Below, piece by piece: positions 6,297 through 13,740 of a stretch of DNA of 15,785 nucleotides. Position numbers and translations under genes: made by a program. Numbering within the stretch: the first letter of the stretch is position 1; each line of letters opens with the position of its first letter. A model generated the notes under the pieces. It was given only the letters and a program-made list of their open reading frames with translations, did no database searches and was not told the DNA's origin. The stretch is from Deltaproteobacteria bacterium (lineage in GTDB: Bacteria; Desulfobacterota; SM23-61), in contig JAPLIW010000591.1 of assembly GCA_026388915.1 (NCBI GenBank), positions 1 to 15,785 on the forward strand, given 5' to 3'.

Positions 6297-8597
6297 ATGA
6301 GGATTACCCTTCGCATCATCCTTTCCATTTTCATCGTGATCAGCGTCATCGTCGTTCTCTTCACGGTCCTGCAGGTCCAGCAGGAAAAGGAGCGGATGAC
6401 CATCGATCTGGAGCGCCGGGCGTCCGTCCTGGGGGAGAGCCTGAAAGAAAACATTGAACCCCTGGTCGCCAAAGGTCAAGCCCAACGCCTCCAGACGATC
6501 GTCGAGAAATTCGGGAACCGGGAAAGGCTGACCGGAGTGGCGGTGTACAACGCTCAAGACAAGCTCGTGGCCGCCACCGTTCGCCTGGCGCCTCACCTGA
6601 AAACCCCACTGCCCCTGGTCGGGAGAGTCATGAGCGCCGACCAGGAAGAGGGGACCTTTTTCCTCATGGATGGAAAAGAGATATACCTCTACGCCCTGCC
6701 GCTGTACCGCGAGGAAAACGTGGCCGGAGCCCTGGTGCTTTTCTACGAGACGCAACATATCAAAGACCGCGTCGCCCTCATCTGGGAGAGTAATTTTATC
6801 CGCCTTCTGGTCAGCGCGCTCTTCATCTCGCTGACGACCCTGCTGGTGATCCGCTGGAGCATGGTCCACCCCATCGCCCGCATGGCCGAGTGGATGAAAA
6901 GCCTGCGGACCGATAAGGAAGGCACTCCCCTTCCTCCCCCTCCCGGGAAAGTCTTCGAACCCCTGGCCCGGGAGGCCACCCGGATGGTGAAAAGCATTTT
7001 CGAAGCTCGTTCCGCCGCCGAGCAGGAAGCCCGGCTGCGGCGCAAGGGCGAAACCTTCTGGACCCCGGCACGGCTGCGGGAACACGTGCGGAATCTCCTC
7101 CGGGGAAGGCCCCTCTTCGTGATTTCCAACCGGGAACCCTACGTGCATGAGAAGCGGGGAAAGAAGGTCGAATCCGTCGTCCCCGCCAGCGGTCTGGTGA
7201 CGGCCCTGGAGCCGATCTTGCAGGCCTGCGGAGGGACTTGGGTAGCCCATGGAAGCGGGGATGCGGACCGGGAAGTCGTCGACGAAAAGGACCAGGTGCG
7301 GGTTCCCCCCGAAGACCCTCAGTACATCCTGAAAAGGGTCTGGCTGACCAAGGAAGAGGAGGAGGGGTATTATTACGGGTTCGCCAACGAAGGGATTTGG
7401 CCGCTCTGCCACATCGCCCACACCCGTCCCATTTTCCGGGCGGAGGACTGGAACTACTATGAGGCGGTAAACTGGAAATTTGCCCTGGCCACCCTGGAAG
7501 AGCTGGAAAGCAGCCAGGACCCCTGGATTCTGGTCCAGGATTATCACTTCGCCCTCCTCCCGCGAATGATCAAAGAAAAAAGACCCGATGCCCGGGTGGC
7601 CCTCTTCTGGCACATCCCTTGGCCCAACCCCGAGTCCTTCGGGATTTGTCCCTGGCAGAGGGAGATCCTCCAGGGCATGCTGGGAGCCGACCTCATCGGT
7701 TTCCACGTTCAGTTCCACTGCAACAATTTTCTGGAGACGGTGGACCGGGTGCTGGAGTCGAGGATCGATTGGGAGAATTTTACCGTGGGAAGGGAAAACC
7801 ACCTGACCCAGGTGAAGCCCTTTCCCATCAGCATTGCTTCCCCCGCCCCCGCTTCTTTTGCCCAGCCCCTCAACGGAGGCCTGAAGAAAACCCTTCTGCG
7901 GGAACTGGGCATTCAGGGGGAATACCTCGGGGTGGGGGTGGACCGGGTGGATTACACCAAGGGCCTGCGGGAGCGATTTCTGGCCATCGAGCGTTTCCTG
8001 GAGAAATATCCCCCCTACCAGGGGATGTTCACCTTTGTGGAACTGGGGGCCCCCAGCCGGACCCACATCAAGGAGTACCGGGATTTGATGGCCCAGGTGG
8101 AGGCGGAGGCCGAAAGGATCAACTGGCGCTTCCAGACCAAAGAATGGAAGCCCATCGTGTTCCTCAAAGGACACCACAGCCACAAGGAGATCGCCCCTTT
8201 CTACGAGGCCGCCGACCTCTGCCTGGTCACCTCGCTCCACGACGGGATGAACCTGGTGGCCAAAGAATTCATCGGCGCCAAAGGGGATGATTCCGGAGTC
8301 CTCATCCTGAGCCAGTTCACCGGGGCCTCGCGGGAGCTGAAGGATGCCCTCATCGTGAACCCCTACGACACGGAGCAGATGGCCGAGGCCATCCGCACGG
8401 CCCTGGAAATGGACCCCGAGGAGAGAAGAGCACGCATGCAGAGGATGCGGGAAGGGTTGAAAGAAAGGAACATCTACCGCTGGGCCGGAGATTTGATCTC
8501 CAGCCTGAGCCAGATCCGCCTTTCTTCGGTTCCGCCCCTGGGAATCAGCGCCCCATATAATTCATCAAAGCTAAATAATCTCCCAGGTGGCGGGTGA
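6297..8597 (+). CDS. otsA: Membrane-anchored HAMP-domain trehalose-6-phosphate synthase (OtsA-type GT20 fused to sensor module)
   Basis: A 766-residue two-part protein. Residues 1-270 look like a receptor: TM1 at about 7-25, a periplasmic domain of about 140 residues, TM2 at about 166-187, then HAMP (HPIARMAEWMKSL at 191-203, second helix from about 219 with E221) running into a charged helix. Residues 272-740 are a complete GT20 synthase, UDP- or ADP-glucose plus glucose-6-phosphate to trehalose-6-phosphate. Catalytic positions of E. coli OtsA look conserved: SNR with R279, W315, Y359, W368, D415 in DYH, H439, R550 and K555 in GVDRVDYTKGL, R588, and D649 to E657 in DGMNLVAKEF. The synthase should face the cytoplasm. 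Start ATG has GAGGAGG at 6285-6291. The last 18 codons overlap the 3' end of treT on the other strand. OtsB is encoded nearby. A glucosylglycerol-phosphate synthase is the main alternative. Confidence 0.88.
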   Translation: MRITLRIILSIFIVISVIVVLFTVLQVQQEKERMTIDLERRASVLGESLKENIEPLVAKGQAQRLQTIVEKFGNRERLTGVAVYNAQDKLVAATVRLAPHLKTPLPLVGRVMSADQEEGTFFLMDGKEIYLYALPLYREENVAGALVLFYETQHIKDRVALIWESNFIRLLVSALFISLTTLLVIRWSMVHPIARMAEWMKSLRTDKEGTPLPPPPGKVFEPLAREATRMVKSIFEARSAAEQEARLRRKGETFWTPARLREHVRNLLRGRPLFVISNREPYVHEKRGKKVESVVPASGLVTALEPILQACGGTWVAHGSGDADREVVDEKDQVRVPPEDPQYILKRVWLTKEEEEGYYYGFANEGIWPLCHIAHTRPIFRAEDWNYYEAVNWKFALATLEELESSQDPWILVQDYHFALLPRMIKEKRPDARVALFWHIPWPNPESFGICPWQREILQGMLGADLIGFHVQFHCNNFLETVDRVLESRIDWENFTVGRENHLTQVKPFPISIASPAPASFAQPLNGGLKKTLLRELGIQGEYLGVGVDRVDYTKGLRERFLAIERFLEKYPPYQGMFTFVELGAPSRTHIKEYRDLMAQVEAEAERINWRFQTKEWKPIVFLKGHHSHKEIAPFYEAADLCLVTSLHDGMNLVAKEFIGAKGDDSGVLILSQFTGASRELKDALIVNPYDTEQMAEAIRTALEMDPEERRARMQRMREGLKERNIYRWAGDLISSLSQIRLSSVPPLGISAPYNSSKLNNLPGGG

Positions 8598-9741
8598 TCA
8601 GGAAGTTCCGGCGCACGAACTCCCGGGCATCCTGGCCCATCTTGGTCATCACCTCGGGATTATCCAGCAGGTGATGAATACGGAAGGCCGTCCCTTCCAC
8701 GGAATTCACGGTGAATCCCGTGACCCCGTAAACCAGCTGGACGGTAATCCCCCCGGTAAACCCTCCGATCACCGGTTTTCCCTTCCACATGGCCTCGGCT
8801 ACGGTCAGGCCGAAACCCTCCCGCAGGGACTTCTGCAGGACGATGGCGGCGGCTCTCTGCAGGGCGTTGATCTCCAGGTGGGCATCGGGGGGAAGGAGAA
8901 GAACATGGATGTCGGGGTCATCCTGGGCCGCCTGCCGGACTTCTTCCAGAACGATCTCTCCTTCGGGATCGTCGGAGGCCCCCCCTCCGGCCAGAACCAG
9001 CTGCAGGTCATGGTGTTTCTTGACCAGCCGGTAGGCCTGAATCACTCCCAGGGGATCCTTGAAACGATCAAACCGCGAGACCTGTAGAAGCATGGGTTTG
9101 TCCGGGGAAACCTTCAGCCGCCGGAGAATTCCCTGCTGCTCTTCGGGGGTGAGGTCCCGGTTTTTGTCGCTCAGAGGATCGATTGAGGGGTAGATCAGGA
9201 ATTGAGGGATGGGGAGGCGCTGGGCAAAGCGGGGCAGGGAAAAAATCGTCGCGTCGTAGTTCACCACGAATTGGCGCAGGAAATCCCAGACCTTCCTCTG
9301 GGGTTGGGAAACATCGATATGGCACCTCCAGATCCACTTCCCTTTTCCGCGGCGGCTTTCAATCAGCGCGGCGGGCTGGGGATCATGGATGACCACGAAA
9401 TCCGCTTCCAGAGAAAGGTGTTGGGCGTTTTCCCGGTTCACCTCCAGATAATTCTGGAGCATGGCGGGGGGAATTTTCTGCTCCTGCCCCTGCAGCGCGT
9501 TGTGGAAGGCCTTGGTGGTGGAAAAGAATTCCTCATTTCCAGTGATCACTTCCCACTGGGCGTCCAGCCCGACGCTCTGCAGCAGGGGAACAAGACTCCT
9601 CAGGATTTCAGCCACCCCTCCGCCCAATTTGGTGGAATTGACGTGGATGATCTTCTTCCCCTGGATTTTTTCCGCCATACGGAAGAGGAATTCCACGCTC
9701 CCCTGGGGAGCGATTTCACGGTAGGCCTCAAGCCGGCTCAT
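8545..9741 (-). CDS. treT: Trehalose synthase TreT (GT4 trehalose glycosyltransferring synthase)
   Basis: A 398-residue GT-B glycosyltransferase of the TreT type, which joins NDP-glucose and glucose directly into trehalose, reversibly in some relatives. The family signature is IIHVNSTKLGGGVAEIL at about 31-47. HDPQP lies at 119-123, the donor-site QVSRFDRFKDP at 220-230, and the GT4 EX7E pair at E308 and E316 (LREGFGLTVAEAMWKGKPVIGG). The length fits the family (about 400). The ATG shares four bases (ATGA) with the stop of the DUF5752 gene, so the two are translationally coupled. It is the last gene of the otsB, DUF5752, treT operon. Its 3' end overlaps the HAMP-TPS gene by 53 bp tail to tail. 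Confusion with a generic GT4 is unlikely given the N-terminal motif. Confidence 0.88.
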   Translation of the reverse strand: MSRLEAYREIAPQGSVEFLFRMAEKIQGKKIIHVNSTKLGGGVAEILRSLVPLLQSVGLDAQWEVITGNEEFFSTTKAFHNALQGQEQKIPPAMLQNYLEVNRENAQHLSLEADFVVIHDPQPAALIESRRGKGKWIWRCHIDVSQPQRKVWDFLRQFVVNYDATIFSLPRFAQRLPIPQFLIYPSIDPLSDKNRDLTPEEQQGILRRLKVSPDKPMLLQVSRFDRFKDPLGVIQAYRLVKKHHDLQLVLAGGGASDDPEGEIVLEEVRQAAQDDPDIHVLLLPPDAHLEINALQRAAAIVLQKSLREGFGLTVAEAMWKGKPVIGGFTGGITVQLVYGVTGFTVNSVEGTAFRIHHLLDNPEVMTKMGQDAREFVRRNFLITRHLGDYLALMNYMGR

Positions 9742-10415
9742 TTCTGCTGCCCCCCTTCCCCCAAAAATTCGTCACAGAGGCTCAGAATCCGGCCCCGCAT
9801 GGATTCCAGGCTGATCCGGTACGGATCGATCTTGGAAATTCTCTCGCCCAACTCGGGGAGACCCAGTTGTTCTTCCACCCACAGGGCAAAGTCGCCCTTC
9901 GGTTTTCCGAGGCGGAGGATGGCCTCAAAGGTGTGGTAATAAATGATGCTGGCCTCCACCGAGCCCAGAACCTCCCGGAATTCCGGCAGGGTATGCGCCT
10001 GAAGGCCGGTGGGAGCCGAGATGATGCGGGACTGCATGAAGTGAAAAGGCTCTTCGTAGATGACCCGGGGAATGATCTGCAGCCGGGACAGGTGGTCGGC
10101 GATGATGGTCACGATTTCCGCCCGCATGGATTCCAGATTCCCGAAATCGTAGGGGCTGAGGATCCCCAGTTTTTCTCCCAGGACCCGGTCCCGCACCTGG
10201 ATCGCGGCCCAGGTGGCGAAATCATTGGGATAGGGGCCGGCAATATATTTGTGGCGGAGCAAAAAGCTGTGGGTGTGATAATAAATGGAATCGAGGGGGA
10301 TTTCTTCGATGGCCTCCAGCAGCTGCCGCTCATCGCGGGCGCTCCGGCCGAGCATCTCCCGGAGCTCCCAGCAGCCCACAAAGATAAAAGGGTTTGCGGC
10401 CCTTCGAGTCGCCAT
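9738..10415 (-). CDS. DUF5752-like protein with an internal duplication, trehalose operon
   Basis: A 225-residue protein of unknown function that I match to DUF5752, a family I recall beside trehalose synthase genes. It has no signal peptide or membrane segment. Two copies of one module are visible: copy one about 9-109 and copy two about 123-217. Paired landmarks are YYHT (45-48 and 159-162), DFATW/DFALW (65-69 and 175-179), and LGE...PY...LESMR (79-98 and 189-207). The start is set at 10415 because AAGGAG lies 7 nt upstream. An upstream ATG at 10460 would add 15 residues and overlap the otsB stop. The stop overlaps the treT start by four bases. Its place between otsB and treT suggests a regulatory or scaffolding role in trehalose synthesis. 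No catalytic signature is recognised. Confidence 0.75.
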   Translation of the reverse strand: MATRRAANPFIFVGCWELREMLGRSARDERQLLEAIEEIPLDSIYYHTHSFLLRHKYIAGPYPNDFATWAAIQVRDRVLGEKLGILSPYDFGNLESMRAEIVTIIADHLSRLQIIPRVIYEEPFHFMQSRIISAPTGLQAHTLPEFREVLGSVEASIIYYHTFEAILRLGKPKGDFALWVEEQLGLPELGERISKIDPYRISLESMRGRILSLCDEFLGEGGQQK

Positions 10416-10456
10416 GAATACGCTCCTTTCTCCCGGATGAGACTCCGGTAGGGGAA

Positions 10457-11242
10457 TCAATTTCTCCGGATCCCTTCACACCGCCGCAGAAATTCGAGGA
10501 CTTCGGACGGGTCCCGCAGGAAATAGGAAGCCGCCGAAGGGACGGTGCCGGCACCCACCAGCACCGGAATCCCCCGGCCGTGGATCGCCCGGAAAGCATC
10601 TTCGTCGGATTCATCGTCCCCCAGATAGACGGGAAGGAGTTCGGTATGGGAAAATCGGTGCAGAAGCTCGTTTAACGTTTTCCCCTTGTCAAAATCCATC
10701 CGGGGGCGAATCTCAAAGATCTTTTTCCCGGTAGAAAACTGCCACCGGTTCGGGTAGCCCTCCAAAACATCTTGCACCGCCCCTTGCACCTGGCGGGAGG
10801 ATTCCCGGGGGGCGTTCCGGTAATGAACGGTGAGGATCGGCCCTTTGTCTTCGAAATGGATCCCCGGGATGGGCATCAGCCTCGCTTCCAGGGATTTCCT
10901 GATCTGCCTCAACTCATCCTGCCTCGGGGGGGACAGAGTCTTCCGGTGAACTCCCGCGGGGTTTTCCATTTCCAACCCATGATTCCCCACGTAGGTAATT
11001 CCGGAGACCCCCACTTTCTCCTTGAGGTCTTCCAGGGCCCGGCCGCTGATGATCGCCACCAGGGCCCGGGGGGAATCGCGCAGCTTCTCCAGAAGAGACT
11101 TCACCCCGGGGGGACAAGCCGCCTGCTCCGGGCGAGCCACGATGGGCGTCAGGGTCCCATCGTAATCCAGGAGAAGAAAAAGCAGGCGCGCCTGACGGAT
11201 TCGAGGCTCCACTTCATTCCAGGCTTCGAAAAGGTGCTTCAT
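10457..11242 (-). CDS. otsB: Trehalose-6-phosphate phosphatase OtsB (HAD superfamily)
   Basis: A 261-residue cytoplasmic HAD phosphatase that dephosphorylates trehalose-6-phosphate to trehalose, completing the pathway begun by the HAMP-TPS. Motif I is LDYDGTLTP with nucleophile D26 and acid D28. Motif II is IISGR (S66). YVGNHGLE (84-91) is the OtsB-specific stretch, K186 in MDFDKGKTL serves as motif III, and motif IV is YLGDDESDEDAF with D209, D210 and D213. The length is typical (about 250-270). ATG at 11242 has a GGGGGAGG ribosome site very close upstream. It is the first gene of the minus-strand operon, with 41 nt between its stop and the next start. The gene diverges from the histidine kinase gene across a 295-nt gap. 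Confidence 0.93.
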   Translation of the reverse strand: MKHLFEAWNEVEPRIRQARLLFLLLDYDGTLTPIVARPEQAACPPGVKSLLEKLRDSPRALVAIISGRALEDLKEKVGVSGITYVGNHGLEMENPAGVHRKTLSPPRQDELRQIRKSLEARLMPIPGIHFEDKGPILTVHYRNAPRESSRQVQGAVQDVLEGYPNRWQFSTGKKIFEIRPRMDFDKGKTLNELLHRFSHTELLPVYLGDDESDEDAFRAIHGRGIPVLVGAGTVPSAASYFLRDPSEVLEFLRRCEGIRRN

Positions 11243-11383
11243 AACCTCCCCCGCCTATATTCTACAATACTTTCTTCCCGGTTTGCCCAGATAAATGTGA
11301 ACGGGGGATCGGAGCCATTAGCGGGAAAGGCAGGCAATTCTCTTCTCCTTCCGGCTGAAAGTTGGATGAGCAGAGGCCTTTTG

Positions 11384-11411
11384 AATCCGTAATCCGAATT
11401 CCTTAATCCGT
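11384..11411. repeat. Heptamer array in the otsB/kinase divergent region
   Basis: Four units, AATCCGT, AATCCGA, ATTCCTT and AATCCGT, run with an exact 7-nt period. It belongs to the same class as the other period-7 intergenic arrays in this window. Confidence 0.8.
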
Positions 11412-11415
11412 TCAT

Positions 11416-11447
11416 AAGAGGCCGTTCAGCCTCTTCCTCTTTTTTTT
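11416..11447 (+). terminator. Intrinsic-terminator-like hairpin facing the kinase gene
   Basis: AAGAGGC (11416-11422) pairs with GCCTCTT (11429-11435) across a CGTTCA loop. TCC TC and an eight-T run (11440-11447) follow. This is a standard rho-independent shape on the + strand. No + strand gene lies just upstream, so it would stop transcripts running antisense through the otsB operon before they reach the kinase promoter. Confidence 0.5.
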
Positions 11448-11472
11448 ATCCGCGGAAAAGGGTATATTCTTA

Positions 11473-11501
11473 TTGGGGTATCTCTTTATCTGCTGTAAAA
11501 T
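11473..11501 (+). promoter_or_regulatory. Candidate sigma70 promoter of the histidine kinase gene
   Basis: TTGGGG (11473-11478) is followed by a 17-nt spacer and TAAAAT (11496-11501), a 5/6 match to the -10 box. The -35 matches only at TTG. Transcription would start near 11508, leaving a leader of about 30 nt. It lies just after a terminator-like hairpin, as expected for an insulated promoter. Confidence 0.45.
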
Positions 11502-11537
11502 GGGGCAAAATCAGAGAGGAATCGGGATTCGCCGGCC

Positions 11538-13721
11538 ATGAACGTTTATGCCATCCCCGCAGCCCTGGCCTTCGCCATCAACCTGACCCTCTGCCTGATT
11601 GTCTTCTATGACAATCCCAAGGGGGTGGTGAACCGGGTCTTTACGCTCCTCATCCTTTCCTTTGTGGCCTGGAACGCCGGCGAGCTGATCATGATCAACA
11701 GCGACCTCCATTCCATCGCCCTGGTGGGGGTTAAAGTCATATTCATCGGCGTCTTTCTCTTCCCCGTCTTCTTCCTCCATTTTTCCTATGTCTTTCCCCA
11801 GAAAATAACCCGCTTCTTCGACGGCTGGCGCAGCCTGATTCTCTACGCGGGGCCGGTGGCCCTGCTGGTTCCCTTTATCCTCCTTCTTCAGGTGGACATC
11901 GGGCGGGTGGTAAAAATCGGGTCCATCTTTTATTATGTCTTCACTTTCCACGGGCGCCTGGAATCCCAGCTTCTGGCCCTGATCCTGGGCCTGATCGGCC
12001 TGGGGTACTTCACCTGGGGAGTGGTCAACTTCATCGTTTCCTACCGGCACACCAAGATCGCCCGCCAGCGGCTGCAGATCCTGTACCTGCTGGTGGGGAT
12101 CATCTCCGTGTTCATCATCGGGCTTCTCCTGCACGTGATGAACTATTTCTTTCACCTGGGCTATTCCTTCTTCTTCGTGGCCAGCCTGTATTCTCTCCTC
12201 ATCAGCTTCTTTTTCGCTCTGGCCATCGTGAAATACCGCCTGGTGGATATCCACTTCATCATCCGGGGGGGGATTCTGTATTCGCTCCTCTCCGCTCTGC
12301 TCCTGGTGATCTACGTCCTCTTCATCAAAAACGTATGCGATATACTGGCCCGGAAGCTGGAGACCACTTCGCTCCTGGTGGAAGCCACCATGGTGTTGGT
12401 CCTGGTCTTCCTCCTGCGCCCGCTGGAGAGGAAAGTGGAAGAGTTCATCGACCGGTTCTTCTACCGGGAAAGGTACTTCTTCCGCCTGAAATTCTTCGAG
12501 TTCACCCGCACCCTCCTGAATCTTCTGGACCTTCAGACGCTGCTCGAGGCCACGGTCAACTTCATCTCCCAAGCCCTTCTCCTGGACCGGGTGGGAATCT
12601 GGATCCTGGAGAGCGAATCCAATTATTACCGGCTTTTCAGCCAGAAAGGGTTCCCCCGGGAGCGGTATTTTTCCGCGGACAGCCCTTTCATCGCCTACCT
12701 GAAAAAGTCCGGAAGAGCGGTGGAGCTGGAAACGGTCAGGAATTTTCGCGCCCTCCAGCCCGAAGTCCAGGAAATGACGGAGGCGCGCCTTCCCCTGGTC
12801 CTTCCGCTGGAGTGGGAGGAGGGACTCCTGGGCTTCATCCTGGTGGGGGAGAAGAAAGACGGGAAGAACTTCACCATCATGGAAATTGAAGCCCTGGAGG
12901 CTTTGGCCCCCGCCGTGGCCATGGCCATCTCCCGGGCCCGCCTCTACCAGGACCTGAAAAAAAAGGACTGGCAGATGATGCAGTCCGAGAAGCTTGCGGC
13001 CCTGGGTGAGATGGCCGCCTCCTTCGTTCACGGGATCCGGAATCCGCTGGGGATCATCCTGGGTTCGGCGGAGACGCTCAAGAAAAGGGTTCCCCAGCCG
13101 GTCCAGTCGGAGATGATCCAGTTTATCGGCGAGGAGTCGGAGCGGATCAACCGCATGCTCACCAATTTCCTGGAATTCGCCAAGCCCAAACCGCCCGTCT
13201 TCCAGGAGGTGGACCTGAAGGACGTCCTGGACCGGACCCTGGACTGGATTTCCATCCCCGCCCGGAAGCTGAGGGTCGAGGTCCGGAGAGAATACCCGGG
13301 AGAAAAAGTTCTCATCCCCGTGGACCCCGAGCAGATCCGGGAAGCCCTGGTGAACCTGGAGATGAACGCCCTGGAAGCCATGCCCCAAGGGGGGACGTTG
13401 CGGATCATCCTGAGCCAGAAGGATAACAAGGATGTTACCATCCGTCTCAGTGATACGGGGGGAGGAGTTTCGGCGGAGCTGGAGTCCAAGATCTTCGATC
13501 CCTTCTTCACCACCAAGGAGAAGGGAACGGGGCTGGGGCTCTCCATCGTCCACTCGGTGGTAAAGAACCACGGGGGGACGATCTCCGTCGACAGCAACAA
13601 CGGAGAAGGGACCACCTTCACCCTGACCCTGCCTTTCCCCAAGGCGATCCGAGGATGCTTCGGGCCCATCGGGCCGGCGCAGGACAACAGGGGGCAGGGG
13701 GCAGGGGGCGGGGAGAGTTAA
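11538..13721 (+). CDS. Membrane sensor histidine kinase (7TM-like N-terminus, GAF-like, HisKA, HATPase)
   Basis: A 727-residue membrane kinase. Residues 1-260 contain about eight hydrophobic segments, resembling the 7TM-type input region of histidine kinases. About 315-470 resembles a GAF domain. The dimerisation/phosphoacceptor helix holds H498 in FVHGIRNPLG. The ATP lid carries N610 (N box), DTGGG from D639 (G1), DPFFTTKEKGTGLGLS (F and G2 boxes, 654-669) and a final GTTFTLTLP. The core should end near residue 702. The last 25 residues are atypical, and the final 11 are encoded by a CAGGGGG heptamer array. The ribosome site before ATG 11538 is weak. The kinase is followed after 211 nt of repeat by its presumed partner regulator. 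The signal is unknown; membrane or lipid state is one possibility for this N-terminal type. Confidence 0.9.
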   Translation: MNVYAIPAALAFAINLTLCLIVFYDNPKGVVNRVFTLLILSFVAWNAGELIMINSDLHSIALVGVKVIFIGVFLFPVFFLHFSYVFPQKITRFFDGWRSLILYAGPVALLVPFILLLQVDIGRVVKIGSIFYYVFTFHGRLESQLLALILGLIGLGYFTWGVVNFIVSYRHTKIARQRLQILYLLVGIISVFIIGLLLHVMNYFFHLGYSFFFVASLYSLLISFFFALAIVKYRLVDIHFIIRGGILYSLLSALLLVIYVLFIKNVCDILARKLETTSLLVEATMVLVLVFLLRPLERKVEEFIDRFFYRERYFFRLKFFEFTRTLLNLLDLQTLLEATVNFISQALLLDRVGIWILESESNYYRLFSQKGFPRERYFSADSPFIAYLKKSGRAVELETVRNFRALQPEVQEMTEARLPLVLPLEWEEGLLGFILVGEKKDGKNFTIMEIEALEALAPAVAMAISRARLYQDLKKKDWQMMQSEKLAALGEMAASFVHGIRNPLGIILGSAETLKKRVPQPVQSEMIQFIGEESERINRMLTNFLEFAKPKPPVFQEVDLKDVLDRTLDWISIPARKLRVEVRREYPGEKVLIPVDPEQIREALVNLEMNALEAMPQGGTLRIILSQKDNKDVTIRLSDTGGGVSAELESKIFDPFFTTKEKGTGLGLSIVHSVVKNHGGTISVDSNNGEGTTFTLTLPFPKAIRGCFGPIGPAQDNRGQGAGGGES
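13688..13708. repeat. CAGGGGG heptamer array overlapping the kinase 3' end
   Basis: Three perfect CAGGGGG units, with a degenerate fourth, lie inside the coding sequence just before the TAA at 13719-13721. The same GGGGCAG family occurs at 2384-2404. Confidence 0.85.
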
Positions 13722-13740
13722 AAGACGGGGTGCAGGGGAC

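Larger units (their letters stand above)
11243..11537. other. Divergent intergenic region between otsB and the histidine kinase gene
   Basis: No gene is visible. The region should hold the promoters of both divergent units. On the + strand there is a plausible kinase promoter (11473-11501), preceded by an intrinsic-terminator-like hairpin (11416-11447) and a heptamer array (11384-11411). On the minus strand I found TAGAAT near 11262 but no convincing -35 for otsB. Confidence 0.6.

Noticed and set aside
6174..8240. A 688-codon open frame on the minus strand opposite the HAMP-TPS gene
   Set aside because: It is the GC-rich mirror of a well-supported gene, is dominated by Gly, Pro, His and Asp as mirror frames are, and shows no family motif.
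7110..8520. Glucosylglycerol-phosphate synthase instead of trehalose-6-phosphate synthase
   Set aside because: The positions for glucose-6-phosphate and NDP-glucose in OtsA appear conserved and otsB and treT are adjacent, so trehalose-6-phosphate is the more likely product. It is not fully excluded.
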